Below the pieces are notes generated by a model, which was not told the origin of the DNA, did no database searches, and saw only the letters and a list, made by a program, of their open reading frames with translations. Shown piece after piece: positions 26,430 through 38,418 of a stretch of DNA of 64,000 bases (its first letter is position 1; the number at the start of each line of letters is the position of its first letter). The stretch comes from Osedax fenrisi (Eukaryota; Annelida; Polychaeta; Sabellida; Siboglinidae): positions 78,049,181 through 78,113,180 of the forward strand of contig OZ025240.1 in the NCBI GenBank assembly GCA_964019155.1, in the 5' to 3' direction. The position numbers were made by a program, and so were the translations under genes.

Positions 26430-29400
26430 TCACAGATATATTCTTCTGAGATTTTCTGCCGTTGTAATAGCATTGCACTGTGGGCACACTTTCTTTGTAC
26501 CCTGTTATATTATTGTCTCATTTATTATATATATATAAATATATAAAATTAGCCAGTTAATTATATTGATTATATTATAGAAAGAGATTTATTACATAAT
26601 ATAATTTAGAAAAGTATTATTGAAAATAAAATTATTAATTAATTAGGTATAAATTAGGTAATTTTATAACTATAAATATAATTTGATGTAAATAATAAAT
26701 TTCCTTGATTAAAAATAAAATAAAAAATATTTATTACAATTAAAAAATATTTACATAAGGTAATTTATTTAATTATATTATTATACTTCATTCATAATAC
26801 GCCCATTAACTAACCATACTCTGCAGCCAACAATTTTCACAGTGGACGTGCCAGCATATCGTAGACGTCACCGGTTTAGTGTACACTTCCTATACGATGA
26901 AGTCATCATTACAACTATACATGTTACATCATCATACTAGTACAAACCATACAAATGAGACACTTTTCTCCAGGATTCTTGTGCTGTTTCTCGAGCTGTT
27001 TCACCCTACTCTTCAACGATGTAATGATACCTACCATGGATCCCCTAGTGAATGCAATGCAACTATTACCCAGTGTGCCATCGTTAATAATAGGTTACCT
27101 GTTGAGATTGTACAGCGTTGAATTCGTATCCACCTCCTCCACATCATCTTCATCTTCATCTTCTTCTTCATCTAGATGTGTAGAGGTATGGGTATAAACA
27201 AATCCATAGTGATAATATTATTAATAATGATAGGTAACAAACCGTTTTCAGATTTAATTTTGAGATCGGCGTCACGTGACGTTCTGTGGAATGTGAATGT
27301 TATGCGGTAATATGGGGGAGATGTCAAGGTGATGACATGTCCTCATTAAGGACACATCCTTTGCTATTATTAACGCGTACTACCCTGCGTGTCTGACTGC
27401 CAAGCGTAACTTCTTACTGTCGAGCATATTCTCATCATTGTCACTGGTCTCGTTCATGAAGATTATGTCATTTTCATTATACCTACAGAAAGTAAGCTGG
27501 TTTTGAAGAAGGAGTTGATGTTGTTATGAATTCGTATTATTGTGTTTGATAAATATATAATAGACATAGGTGAAATTAGGTATTTCTTTCATCATAATAG
27601 ATATTAAGTAATACTTTACATATGAATATTATAAATTGTTTTCTACAAAATAATGTTACTATACATAATATATAATGATATGTTAAAATACTAAATTTAT
27701 AAATCAAAAAATCAATATATAATTTAGATTAAATATTTAGTATATTATGATTTCAATATACCTCTCATATTTAGATATTCTAATATTTTATATATATTCT
27801 AGGCATTATTAAAAATATATGTAGGTTATAATAGTATAGTGCATTATCAGTTATTAGTAAATGTTACCAACTGAGTATTGCCAAAGGAAGTGATTTCACT
27901 ATCTTCTTCAATATCTACATCCATGTTCTCATCTGTTGCACATTTAGATTTTCCAGAGGCTATAGATGAAGAGAATTAAATATGGAATATAATATAATTA
28001 TGATTACATTGGTCAGTGAATGTTATATTATATAACTTATTTATAAATATAATAAATTAAAGCACTGATATTGATGAAACCAAAGGCTGATGAATTAAAC
28101 AACTTATGTTTTATGATGTATTCATACGCATAGAGGGGCCTGGCATTGCCCTGTATATATTTATATATAGTTGTGGCCAGTATTTTCCTGATTATTAGTA
28201 TTTTATTAAGGGGACGCGATACCATCGTTTGGTTTACATGTAAAAGATACGAAAAAATGTTATTTTTAGAAATCTATTAACTCAAAAAATATTCACTTTT
28301 TTTTTTTTTTTTTTTTAATCTATTATAATATTCCATATTTTTATATTATATGTTGAAATTTATAGATGTTTACACATCTTTATGTTATACGTTTCTGAAC
28401 AAAATATTTGAAATATCTGATAAAACATGTTAATTTTCCAACTAAATTGCTAATTAAATTTGTTTTAATAAAATTTTTTAATTTTGACATATAACTTTAA
28501 TCTTACAGGTTTTATCTAGTTTTTTTGAAAAAATGAAGAAAAAATATTCAATTGTACAACTGTTAATACTTGTTATGTCAGCATGATTGGTCACAAATAA
28601 TTATTCTGAGTAAATCAAGTTTCAAATATAATATATGCATATAAACAATATGAATATACAGGTACAAATAATATAATATAAACAAAATGAATAATGTAAT
28701 GAACATAATTTAAACACCACATAAAAGATAATATGTAAAGTATTATAATTTTACATTAAAAAAAAAATTGAAATTCAATTTTTTTTCGAAAAAATCAATG
28801 GTATCGCGTCCCCTTAATGTTACTCTATATATTTACAAATATTTATGTATGGTGTCTATAGTTGCCCATAGTTGCCCACTAAAAAAATATTTATCTAAAC
28901 AAAATAATATTAACATAAATATTAAAATTTAATAAATTATAGATGTTATTTGTACTCAGCCATTTTTGTCCTCAGGAGTGAGTGAATAAGCTTTAACACG
29001 AGATTGAACATTGCCAGGTTCTAGAATTTTCTTATCACATATATATATATATACATACAGACATACATATATAAAATAAATTTATTTTATATAATAGATT
29101 TACATATATATTTATAATTTATTTATTTGTAGACTTTTACATGATTGCATTATTTTTAACTTCATTGGTAAATTGTTAAATTGGTAAATATAATTATTTT
29201 TATATTATTTGATGTAAATAGACTTAATTAGTATTGATGTTTATTAATTAACGCATTGATTATTAAAACCTTTTTGTCCGTTTTCGAAAAGACTTGAGGC
29301 TCGAATTCTCCAATCTCCTGTTACCCATTGGTAGCTATCACCTTCGATATCCACATCTTCATCTTCATCTTCATTTATTTCAGAAATATCTTCCTACAAT

Positions 29401-30797
29401 ACATACAAACTCATATATATTTATATTCATTATAATGATTTTTTAAACATCAATAAATAAATTGAATGAATAATAAAATATTCAGTCTGAATTAATAATA
29501 AATTAACAATCGGTGAAAGATTATAAATATTATTTCGCTATTTGGTTGATTTTTAGGGGTATATTTTTAACGTATATTATTCAGATAATTAAATATGTCC
29601 TATGAAAACTTACATGATCACTTAGCTTATATTATAGTTAATTTAACTCACCTTTATACTATTAATGCACAACTATACAGCCAATATAACAATAATCACT
29701 TTTTAAGCAAGCTAGTATATCGCTATTTATACATAAGAATTAACTTAGAAGGTATTATTACTTATTTAAAATCATATCAATGATATATAGAAGTGATATC
29801 ATGTTCTATAGGGGTAGTAGTAATACTATTGTTAGTCTAGAAGGGCAGGTAGTAGTAATACTAACATTGTTTCTTAGACACTGATCAACATGGGCGATCA
29901 ACTGAGAATTATCACCTTCAAATGTCATATTACACATGGGACATTGTTGTATAGGTTTGTATTGATCTGTATGTAAATATGTTCACAATAAAATCATGTA
30001 TTAAAGTAAATGAGTTATAAGAGGTGACAATCTCATTTAGTTGAATACATTAAGCCGAGGTTTAATGTAGTTTGATAGAAATACTTTCAGGAAAATAAAT
30101 AGAACATTTTTTATTTTATTTAGTTCCATAAATATAGAAATTGTACATATTATAATTATTTTTAAGACAAAATTTAGAATATTTACTATTACAAACATTA
30201 GAATATAAATAACGACTGTATATACATGTTTAATGAGATGGGAGTATGAGTGTTGGTCCTTAACAATCAAGGGATTATGTCATATTTCACTCTCCTAATT
30301 ATAACTAATTGCCACAACATTATTGTACCCTATCCTATGATAAAACACGTTGACACCTCTATATATATCTATATTTAGACTTACCTAACATTCTACCTTT
30401 TCTTCTTAATTCCATGGCCTTATAGTCCTAATTACAAGTAATTCTTATTACAAGTAGTATATAATGATAGAATATAATATAGAAATATATAGAATTAACA
30501 ATATTTACATAGATTGGTACTAATTACACAAATATATTTGATAAAACTATTGTATATAAATAACTAGAGTGTTGTCCAGTATATATTTATATATAGTTGT
30601 AGGTTTGATTTTGCTGATTATAGGTTTTTATTAATATGTACTCTATATATATAAACACACCTGCATGTGTATCTCAGCAGAATAATGCTTAGACATTATA
30701 AATTAAGTATATATATATATATACAACTTTAATTACTATTGTTTTATAAATACATGTAAATGCAATAATTCTGTTAACAAGTAATAGATATTAAATA

Positions 30798-30852
<55 letters not shown>

Positions 30853-31558
30853 GTAATTAATATTTAAAAAATTATAAATAAAATTAAATAATTAATAAAT
30901 TAAATGAATATATATTAAAAAAAGTAGTTTATTAAAGTTATAGCATGATTGCATAAAACTAAATGGTTATGAATACAGATTATATAATCTGATAATATCT
31001 AGTAATTTAATAATCAAGTGTGCAATCAGATATGTTGAGAAGTTATGACTATAAAGATGGTCTTATCTAAAGGTGACAAACAAATGTATGCACAATTCAA
31101 TATCTATTGATAATTACTAGCTGTATTACACTGCTGTGATATATTAATATTGCATTAATACTCCTATCACCTATCTCTATCACTATAGCACATGGGGAGC
31201 TCTGGTCAAACCTCAAATCGGTCATCTGATAGTTTTCCTTCCTGTGAATACAATGATATTTAATTATATTTCTGAGTAATGAACAGCAACATAACTAATG
31301 TATTCTAATCCCCCTCACTACACGGTCTGTTATTACGCAGAATTAGTGTAGTAACTTATTATAGAGGTCAATTATAGTATGGTAGTAACCTCTAGTAGAC
31401 CCACTACGTCATGGTATTTATCATCTTCTGGGGGGTTTTCATAGTGACACCTATCATGTGTAGGTATCAGGGTATCAATAATAATAACACATATAATACA
31501 TTACAATGTTTTTTATTTCATATATTAAAATCGATATATTATTATATTGATAATATGG

Positions 31559-31622
<64 letters not shown>

Positions 31623-32694
31623 ATGTGTGTGTGTGTATATATGAGGGGATGTGTGTATAAATGGAGGGAATGACATGTTATTATGAATCACATTCTATTG
31701 ATTTAACAGAAATTACGTAATCTATAGGCATGTATAGTTTTCGTAGAACTTTAGAAGATTCTAGAATATCGAAGAGATAAGAAGAGACTAAAGTCACTAC
31801 TAATCAGTAGACGCCCATTGGTAACGCCCCTTTGAATACGGGCACATCTCGAACGCAAATCAATTACAAAGCAACACCTCGTAATTGAATGACGTTTCGA
31901 TCGGCGGCCGACCACGCCCCTTTCGTGTCATGTGATCACAGAGTAATGAGTAGTCTAAATGCAAATCTGGTGCGTGGGCACTTGAAGGATCACCACCACT
32001 ACTACCACCGCTACCACCGCTACGATCAGCATTATCGCCTGGCCGCGGATTACTGGCCGCGATGGTCAAATGTTTAATGATGTACAAATAATGCAACGAC
32101 TCTTATCATGCTAGTGTGGCAATTCCCAATGGGCGTGAGGAGTATTAAGATCTCAGCGCGTATTACATTATTATGGCCAGCCGTTTAATAGAGGGCGCTA
32201 CGCTATGTGAATAAAGCTAGCAGATGATTCTATATCGCCACCTATACTTATTCTAATAAACTAATTATGTGACCGCGCTGGATATATGTATCATGTGCTA
32301 TGATTCATATCTATAACATATACGTAGTATTAATATATACTATATATAATGTATACAGTTAGTTTAATGTAAATATAATATCTATACAACATATATATAT
32401 ATATATATGTGGATAAGGCGTCAGACACACAAGCAGTAGGACACGGGTTCGACCCTCGTCCGGACCATTAATTAATTTTATAAAATGGGTCTTAAAATAT
32501 TATTTAGAAGTGATCTTATATAATTGTGTATAAATAAATGATCGGCTCTCGTTAAAACCATGGATGCCTTAACATGAGAGCGGCTTCGAAGGGACATTAG
32601 AGCCATATATATGGTTATAAGTGAAAACTTCATCTAAGTTCCTGGATAGGATGAAAGGACTCCCCCAAATAAAAATAACAATAACAATAACAAT

Positions 32695-32740
<46 letters not shown>

Positions 32741-32971
32741 AACTATAAATGATTACAAACTTTGTTATTAGTTTGCGTTTAGATTTATTAATCTTGTTGA
32801 CCTTCAAGAACTGTAGACATTCGTCCTTGTAGGACTTCACCTGGCGGTTGAGCAGACAGTCGTCGAGTCTCTGCATCTCTACAGTGATGTGCTGTTCCAG
32901 TTGCGACTCGGACATACTGATCGCGCATATCGGGCAGGTCGTCTCGTACGCATCCAGTGTTGCTTTCCTCT
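26430..32971 (-). CDS. RNF220: RNF220-like E3 ubiquitin-protein ligase (multi-exon, 5' end missing)
   Basis: Known RNF220 proteins are RING E3 ligases that add ubiquitin to nuclear and cytoplasmic partners. Exons, 5' to 3' on the minus strand: 32971-32802, 31241-31212, 30427-30385, 29966-29866, 29393-29270, 27959-27868, 27496-27384, 27283-27243, 27171-27099, 27044-26948, 26889-26815, 26501-26430; about 343 codons with matching phases. Exon 1 carries a Cys-pair finger (TTCPICAISM then EQHITVEMQRL) as in the RNF220 N-terminal region. Exon 4 has CPMCNMTF and HVDQC. Exon 5 has an acidic run, then DSYQWVTGDWRIRASSLF. Exon 7 has RYNENDII. The last three give a C3HC4 RING: EKCLICM, STICWHVHCENCW and KKVCPQCNAITTAENLRRIY, then TGA. 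Weak points: the 30-nt exon 31241-31212, the GTCAAC donor at 32801, and the exon 7 acceptor. The N-terminal exons are not found. Confidence 0.88.
28210..28813. mobile_element. TTAA-flanked MITE in an RNF220 intron
   Basis: A 604-bp element with near-perfect inverted ends: GGGGACGCGATACCAT at 28210, mirrored by ATGGTATCGCGTCCCC ending at 28813. TTAA lies directly on both sides (28206-28209 and 28814-28817), the target duplication of piggyBac and Kolobok-type transposases. A subterminal palindrome TTTACATGTAAA is near 28234. No ORF. It sits in the intron between exons 29393-29270 and 27959-27868. Confidence 0.9.
28961..29020 (-). CDS. Candidate alternative exon of the RNF220-like gene
   Basis: On the minus strand, TTCTAG precedes an open 60-nt stretch whose phase fits between exons 29393-29270 and 27959-27868; it would add EPGNVQSRVKAYSLTPEDKN. 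Its length is a multiple of three and the flanking exons also join without it. The only donor that keeps the frame is a GC dinucleotide (ATG then GCTGAG). The next GT donor, five bases on, would include a TGA, making a truncating exon. Unique sequence in an AT-rich intron supports function. Whether it is spliced in is unknown. Confidence 0.4.
30799..30842. repeat. (TA)n microsatellite, intronic
   Basis: A pure TA run in an RNF220 intron. Confidence 0.92.
31567..31640. repeat. (TA)n-(TG)n microsatellite, intronic
   Basis: A TA run (about 31567-31616) passes into TG repeats. The plus-strand frame at 31411-31644 is largely its translation. Confidence 0.92.
31878..32052 (-). CDS. Candidate RNF220 exon with an AT-hook-like motif
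   Basis: A GC-rich, CpG-rich stretch on the minus strand stays open for 58 codons between an acceptor (GCGGCCAG) and a donor (GAG then GTGTTG). It encodes a Gly/Ser linker (SGGSGGSSGGDPSS), then LHLDYSLLCDHMTRKGRGRP. KGRGRPP resembles the AT-hook core GRP. It fits phase if the preceding exon ends at 32761 (donor AAA-GTTTGT) instead of 32802, and it exits in phase with 31241-31212. The opposite strand is also open here, and the composition could equally mark an internal promoter, so this is a hypothesis. Confidence 0.4.
32187..32246. promoter_or_regulatory. Two CTCF-like boxes, candidate
   Basis: AATAGAGGGCGCTAC (32187-32201) contains AGAGGGCGCTA, the downstream half of the CTCF core. TATCGCCACCTATA (32233-32246) reads TATAGGTGGCGATA on the minus strand, close to the box at 11318. 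Both adjoin the GC-rich stretch at 31800-32210, which also has a CCATTGG box (31817) and a GACCACGCCCC box (31911), so promoter or insulator activity is conceivable. Confidence 0.28.
32405..32700 (+). repeat. tRNA-derived SINE
   Basis: The head resembles the D-loop part of a tRNA-Arg gene (GTGGATAAGGCGTCAGAC at 32409) followed by an exact pol III B box (GGTTCGACC at 32446-32454) and a TCGTCCGGACCA end. A non-tRNA body follows (TTAGAAGTGATCTTATATAA), then a 3' tail of AACAAT repeats ending at a (TA)n run (32700-32736). A body fragment of the same family is at 4565-4887. It lies on the plus strand in an intron of the RNF220-like gene. A tRNA function is excluded because the anticodon arm is not conserved. 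Confidence 0.7.
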
Positions 32972-33014
32972 CTACAATAGAGATCCCCAGCATATAGAGT
33001 ATGTAGGTGTGCAG

Positions 33015-33060
<46 letters not shown>
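33015..33060. repeat. (CTA)n trinucleotide repeat
   Basis: About 15 tandem CTA units just upstream of the RNF220 finger exon (TAG on the gene strand). Frames through it give poly-Val or poly-Leu artefacts. Confidence 0.95.
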
Positions 33061-33347
33061 CAGCACCATCATCTTAACCACATATTTCCTACCTATTTCT
33101 TATCTATTGATATAAGTGTCACTATTTAGTACACCATTAGGTAAGTAAAATTATTCCCAGATATAAATAACATAAATATTGGTATATAATATATATACTA
33201 TATATAATACATCTTAATCTAAGTATTTTTTTTATTATATAAAATAAATAACTAACTTATTATACATACTTATTAACTAATATTATAAACTTGTTTTAAA
33301 TAATATACTTGTATTATCTTATCTAAATTTAAATTATTGGATATATA

Positions 33348-34249
33348 GGGGAAATTCTCCTAATACCGACCCCCTATCATATCTCAGTAACTATAAGATA
33401 TATCAAAAATGATATATACATGAACTGTTAGTAATTTAATGATAAATATGGAGAAGTATTTTGTTTTAAAAAATATTTAATCCTAAAAATGTTATTTGAT
33501 AAAATGTAATATTCTGTTTTTACTTTTTGAATAATACCTTTTTTTAAATCATTGTAAATACTTTATTAATTAAAAGAAAACTTAATACTGCACATAATAT
33601 TGTAGATCAATAAAATATTTATAAAAATTATAAAAATAATTTAATTTGAATAACTATTAACCAATATATCTTAATTATAGCAACCCATATTATTTTCCTA
33701 TTACATACCCCCTAAATTACCCTAATACCGACCCCATATTATTTATAATATCCAATCAAAATAGATCCATATTTTACTTTAAAATAAGTCGTGAGTTGTT
33801 TGTGTATCATAGATATAGATTTAGGATTCATGATCTCAGTTGATTATATACATACTGATTAATAAGTAAATATTAAATAATAATATACACTATTTTAATA
33901 TAATTACTATAAAGTTTAAATTTAAATTTAATATTACTATTAAAACATAAATTCAATAATAAATAAATTGCTTGCATGTTATAATTAATTATATTTATGT
34001 ATATCTACTATTTTTAATGGATATTATAATACTACAATTATTTATACAATGATTATTTTAGGGGGTCGGTATTAGGAACAGGTATCCGATTACCGACCCC
34101 CCTGTTTATTCTTGTAAATATAATGATATCAAAAATTTAAAATAGCCACATTATTCATTGCCATAATATTACCCTACATACAAAATTTCAAATAAATATA
34201 TTTAATATTGAATAATCATTTAGGAGTATAGGTAATCGGAGACTTTCCC
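33348..34249. mobile_element. Family B TIR element, copy 2
   Basis: Near-full-length relative of the element at 21246. The left end is GGGGAAATTCTCCTAATACC followed by GACCCCC. The right end on the minus strand is GGGAAAGTCTCCGATTACC. The internal block GGGGGTCGGTATTAGG with inverted ATTACCGACCCCC lies at 34061-34102. The left flank is TA (33346-33347). No ORF. It lies upstream of the RNF220 finger exon. Confidence 0.8.
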
Positions 34250-34347
34250 TTACTATATAGTATGTACATAATTATAACTTATAGAACTATATTCTATTCT
34301 ATATATTTATAATGTATACATAATGTATACATATATTTATAATATAT

Positions 34348-34406
<59 letters not shown>

Positions 34407-34709
34407 TATATACATATAGTATAACTATATCTATTATACTTTATAATATTATCAATAAATGTAGAGTTCAAAATGTACAATATTTTACAGTATTATGACA
34501 CTGATTTATGATAGTATATTACTATAGTTAAACTATATTTATAACTATAGGGGTATACCTATAGTTTATATTACTTAGTTATGTGGTTTTATGGAATAAA
34601 ATTACATATATATCTAAGTTATATATGTATATATAAAATTGTAATATAATGATATTATAATATGTGAATATAATTCTTAATTATGCATACTTAAGAACAT
34701 CCTATAGAG

Positions 34710-34758
<49 letters not shown>

Positions 34759-35243
34759 GATTAAGATGAATTTAAAAATAAGCTATTAATAATACATATT
34801 ATACAATGTATTATCTAATCCCTAACATAACATAATGTACATTTTACTCTATTAATTAAAGTAAAGTAGAGTAAAGCAAGATAATTAAAATTATTAGATA
34901 ACCTATATATATACATAGGTATACTTTATCATGTAATGTATAACGATATTGGTGAACATGAACGATGTACAGAACACATCAAACTTGACAGTTATTTGAT
35001 GACATAGTGACTATGTTATAACAATAGATCTACTAATATTAATATGTTTGCCATGTATTGATGTGTAAATGGCAGACCAATGCCTGGGGCATACATGTCA
35101 TATAGTATAAGGGTGTCATATCAAATCTTACACATATTCAACTATACTATTAAAGCATTAAGCACATATGCTTGAGTACATTTTTATATTATTAATGGGT
35201 TACAAATATAATACAATTTATAAACATGTATAATTTACTATAG

Positions 35244-35287
<44 letters not shown>

Positions 35288-35312
35288 ATGCAAGAGTAAA
35301 TATATAAAGAAC
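34250..35312. other. AT-rich sequence with three (TA)n tracts
   Basis: TA-rich runs at about 34344-34431, 34712-34753 and 35250-35276. On the minus strand, 35128-35044 contains an open stretch (FDMTPLYYMTCMPQALVCHL, then to TAA) of unique sequence that might be a terminal exon, but its phase does not match the candidate exons to the right. Confidence 0.4.
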
Positions 35313-36179
35313 ATATCTGATGATACATTTGGAAGAGGGATCAATTCCACCACCATCATGATCTAAGAAATCACTAAATATACAATAACAACTGGCCCAT
35401 GCCATAGAACCTATCACTGATCAGATATTTTATAGTTAAATTATTTATATATATATATCAAATTATATACATAAATGATTGTATTTATATATATATATAT
35501 ACATAACATTATAAAACTTTACATTTTAGATACAAAAAACTAGGCAACACCGGGTCGGTACTGTTATGGCTTAAGTTTTCGGCATTATTTTAATTCATGT
35601 TTTGTACTATTGGAAGTATTTGTTGTTTTTTAAAAATATTGTTGATATATTTTTACACTAATTTTAAATATTTTTCTACATTTGTATATATTTTAGCTAA
35701 CATTTATTTTATTGAATATAATAGAAATGCAGAATCAAGAATAGATATAATTAATAAATAATAGATAGGCAAACAATCAAAAACATAGCAACACCGGGTC
35801 GGGTACGGCTAATATATATATAACAAATTAATTAATTAAATTTAAACAATACATTTTACTAATTTTATTTTATTTCTATAAATAAAAGTTTTATCACAAG
35901 GGTTGATTAGAAATCAATGATTAGAAAAATGTTATTTATAAGTAAATAATTAAAAAATATATAAATGATATCTATAATCAGTAAAAATAATAAACCCTAT
36001 TTATATATATATTTGAAATATTTTACAAAATAAATAATTGGGCAATGCTGGTAGCCTTCTTTCTCTCTATATACAGTTATAATAATACAATATTAATAAT
36101 CAAACAAATTGTTTATACAATTTAGACGAATTATTTATTCTATTTTATATTGTAATTTATATTTATATTTAACTATATA

Positions 36180-36225
<46 letters not shown>

Positions 36226-37464
36226 TAATTATATAAAAATATATAACTGGGAAATGGTGAGTCCATTTAGTATATAATATATATATATATATGTATATAT
36301 ATAATTTTCTATATAGTTAAATAAATATAAATTACTTATAAATAAATATTGGCTAAAATTAATATATTATTATATTAACAATATATAAATACTAGCATGT
36401 AGTGTATAAGTAAAAATTCTATAACTAGTTTTTCCATCTGATGTTTGATTTCATAAACACATTACATTCACACTAGGAGTCATTAGTAGTAAGTCACTAT
36501 TATGTGATCAAATATGTACAGGTATACTGGTTGTTGATAGCATATGTATATTTACCTCTGGAACCTCTACCACAGGCATTCAACTGATCAATGTTGGTCA
36601 ACAATTTCATAGATAACAAGTTTTCCTCACTTTTACTGTAATAATAGTGAACCAATTATAATAAATACTATTTCAGTGTGTATCTCATATATAATATATG
36701 TATATATATATATATAGATATCTACGTCTTAACAAGGATTTTCTAAAGGAAAATATTCAGAATTACTATAACATATATATATATAAACTTATATTAGTCT
36801 ATGTATTACTCTAATAATATAAATAAACTTATATTATTTAGTTGTTATATATAATTGAGTGGAATATGTAATAAAATATCGATAAACTTTATACTTGATT
36901 TTTTCAGGATTATTATTTTCATCTACATTGTGTTAACAAATTCTAATTTTGTGTAATATTACTAGATATTATATATACCTATAAATGTCATACCAGTATT
37001 ATATATAAATACTTATTTATTATATATATATAATTTTAAACTTAATTTTGTATAGAATTTTCATAAAAAGAAAACTTTTATCTCATTCATAAATTACTGT
37101 ATGCATATATACTAGATATCAATAAACTATACGATAAGATATTATTGCATATATGTCTAGTATAAAATAGTAACATTTTGGGCTATATTCAAAATATCAT
37201 AGAAGAAATTATACTATATGTACTGCTACCTATATTCTATCCTTTACATTTAAAAGCACACCATGGCAATTTATCCTTAAGCTATCTCAGCTATATATAT
37301 TAAAATATTAATGTTTAATATTATAAATAAATAAAGTATATCGGGGAATAGGGATATAAGAGTTTACACTTATGGCAAGAGCGTAATCCTAAATTATATA
37401 GTACTTGACGCACCCTTTACCTGAAAACTGATGAGCTAAATAACTTGAATATGAAGGATATCGT
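35313..37464 (-). CDS. Three phase-compatible candidate exons, gene unknown
   Basis: On the minus strand three stretches of unique sequence have acceptor and donor sites and join in one frame: 37464-37421 (CTACAG acceptor, GTAAAG donor), 36635-36556 (TTACAG acceptor, GTAAAT donor) and 35362-35313 (TTCTTAG acceptor, GTTCTT donor). The second reads KSEENLLSMKLLTNIDQLNA then CGRGSR; the third reads HDGGGIDPSSKCIIRY. I do not recognise the family. Position and strand allow them to be the missing N-terminal part of the RNF220-like gene, or a separate gene just upstream. The first exon is the least certain. Confidence 0.35.
35530..36260 (+). repeat. Degenerate tandem repeat, about 250-bp period
   Basis: A marker motif recurs with roughly even spacing: GGCAACACCGGGTCGGTA at 35543, GCAACACCGGGTCGGGTAC at 35788, GGGCAATGCTGGTAGCC at 36040 and a weak GGGAAATGGTGAGTCC near 36246. 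Each is preceded by an A-rich stretch ending in a tract like ACAAAAAC. Sequence between markers is too diverged to align well by eye. Confidence 0.5.
36186..36220. repeat. (TA)n microsatellite
   Basis: A pure TA run inside the degenerate tandem repeat region. Confidence 0.9.
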
Positions 37465-38002
37465 CTGTAGCGATTTATTCTTTATTTATTTAATTAATCA
37501 TTTAATTTAAATATTTTTTTTGTAATCTAACTAATATTTTGTATGTTTTATATTTATTTTGTTATGAAATTTTAAATCTCGTAAATTCGTTAAATAAGTG
37601 AATCGACTAGCTCGGATTTTGTATTCATCTAGGTTTTCAGCCAACACTGAATTTATTATATATATATAGGTATTATACATTTAGTATTCCAAATTTATAT
37701 AAAAATAACAATAATATATAAGAATAAGTATTATATTATATTACAACTAATAATATATTTGATTGAATCCGATACTTTGATTATAAAGTTCAATGTATTT
37801 TATTTAATATACTAATTTATAAACAATGTCATTAATTAATACGTATATTACAAATAACATACTATATGTATTATAGTAGTATATATATATATATATATAT
37901 ATTATGTTTGTTTTGATTATTTCAATAAGTTTTATTCAATTGTTTAAACAGTTATTACAATTAAAAAAACTATTTATTTCGGTTTTCTTATTAAATAAAT
38001 AT
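37465..38002. other. AT-rich spacer
   Basis: No feature beyond a (TA)n run at 37878-37902. Confidence 0.5.
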
Positions 38003-38400
38003 TAAGGGGATATCGCTATGCGATATCTATTTTGTTGAATTTACAGGCATATAAATAGGGAACGCATTGAATCCATATATTGAATGTTTCTAAAAAAACT
38101 ATTTATTGAATTTAAAATTTATTTTTTGTAATAAAGTATATGTGGTGGGATTTAATAATTAGAAAAAATGCAAGTAAAACTTTAGAAGCCTATATCAATG
38201 GTGTTTTTTTTTTAATGTTAATAACTTTTTATGAATCTTTATAAAATGTGCAGTTAGTACGTACAGCGAGTATATACATAATATATGGTTACTATTATGT
38301 AGGTATTTAAGCTAAAGAAAATACAATCTATTAATATAATAATTATATTATATTATAATTATTTGAAAAATAATAAAAAATTTATTTTTAATATTATAAT
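38003..38400 (+). mobile_element. Partial copy of TTAA-flanked family D
   Basis: It begins TTAAGGGGATATCGCTATGC. From 38140 it closely matches the interior of the element at 45719-46236, including GGTGGGATTTAATAATTAG, AAACTTTAGAAGCCTATATC and the GAGTATATACATAATA block. Its left end differs from that element and its right end was not found. Confidence 0.55.
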
Positions 38401-38418
38401 TTGTACATAAGTATATAT

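Noticed and set aside
26879..27197. Two plus-strand 80-codon frames
   Set aside because: They are antisense to three RNF220 exons on the minus strand; the Ser-rich part is the antisense of the acidic (GAA/GAT) exon.
31411..31470. Minus-strand exon DDKYHDVVGLLE between RNF220 exons
   Set aside because: Open and spliceable by eye, but the phases do not fit either neighbouring exon.
31889..32077. Plus-strand His/Tyr-rich frame
   Set aside because: Opposite strand of the Gly/Ser-linker candidate exon; no homology, and the composition explains the openness.
32405..32470. Functional tRNA gene
   Set aside because: B box and D-arm are present, but acceptor pairing and anticodon arm are not; the fused repetitive body shows it is a SINE head.
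32634..32993. 119-codon minus-strand frame taken as a whole
   Set aside because: Only 32971-32802 (or to 32761) is coding; the C-terminal YIYI and LLLL part is (TA)n and the SINE tail, and the N-terminal methionine lies before the splice acceptor.
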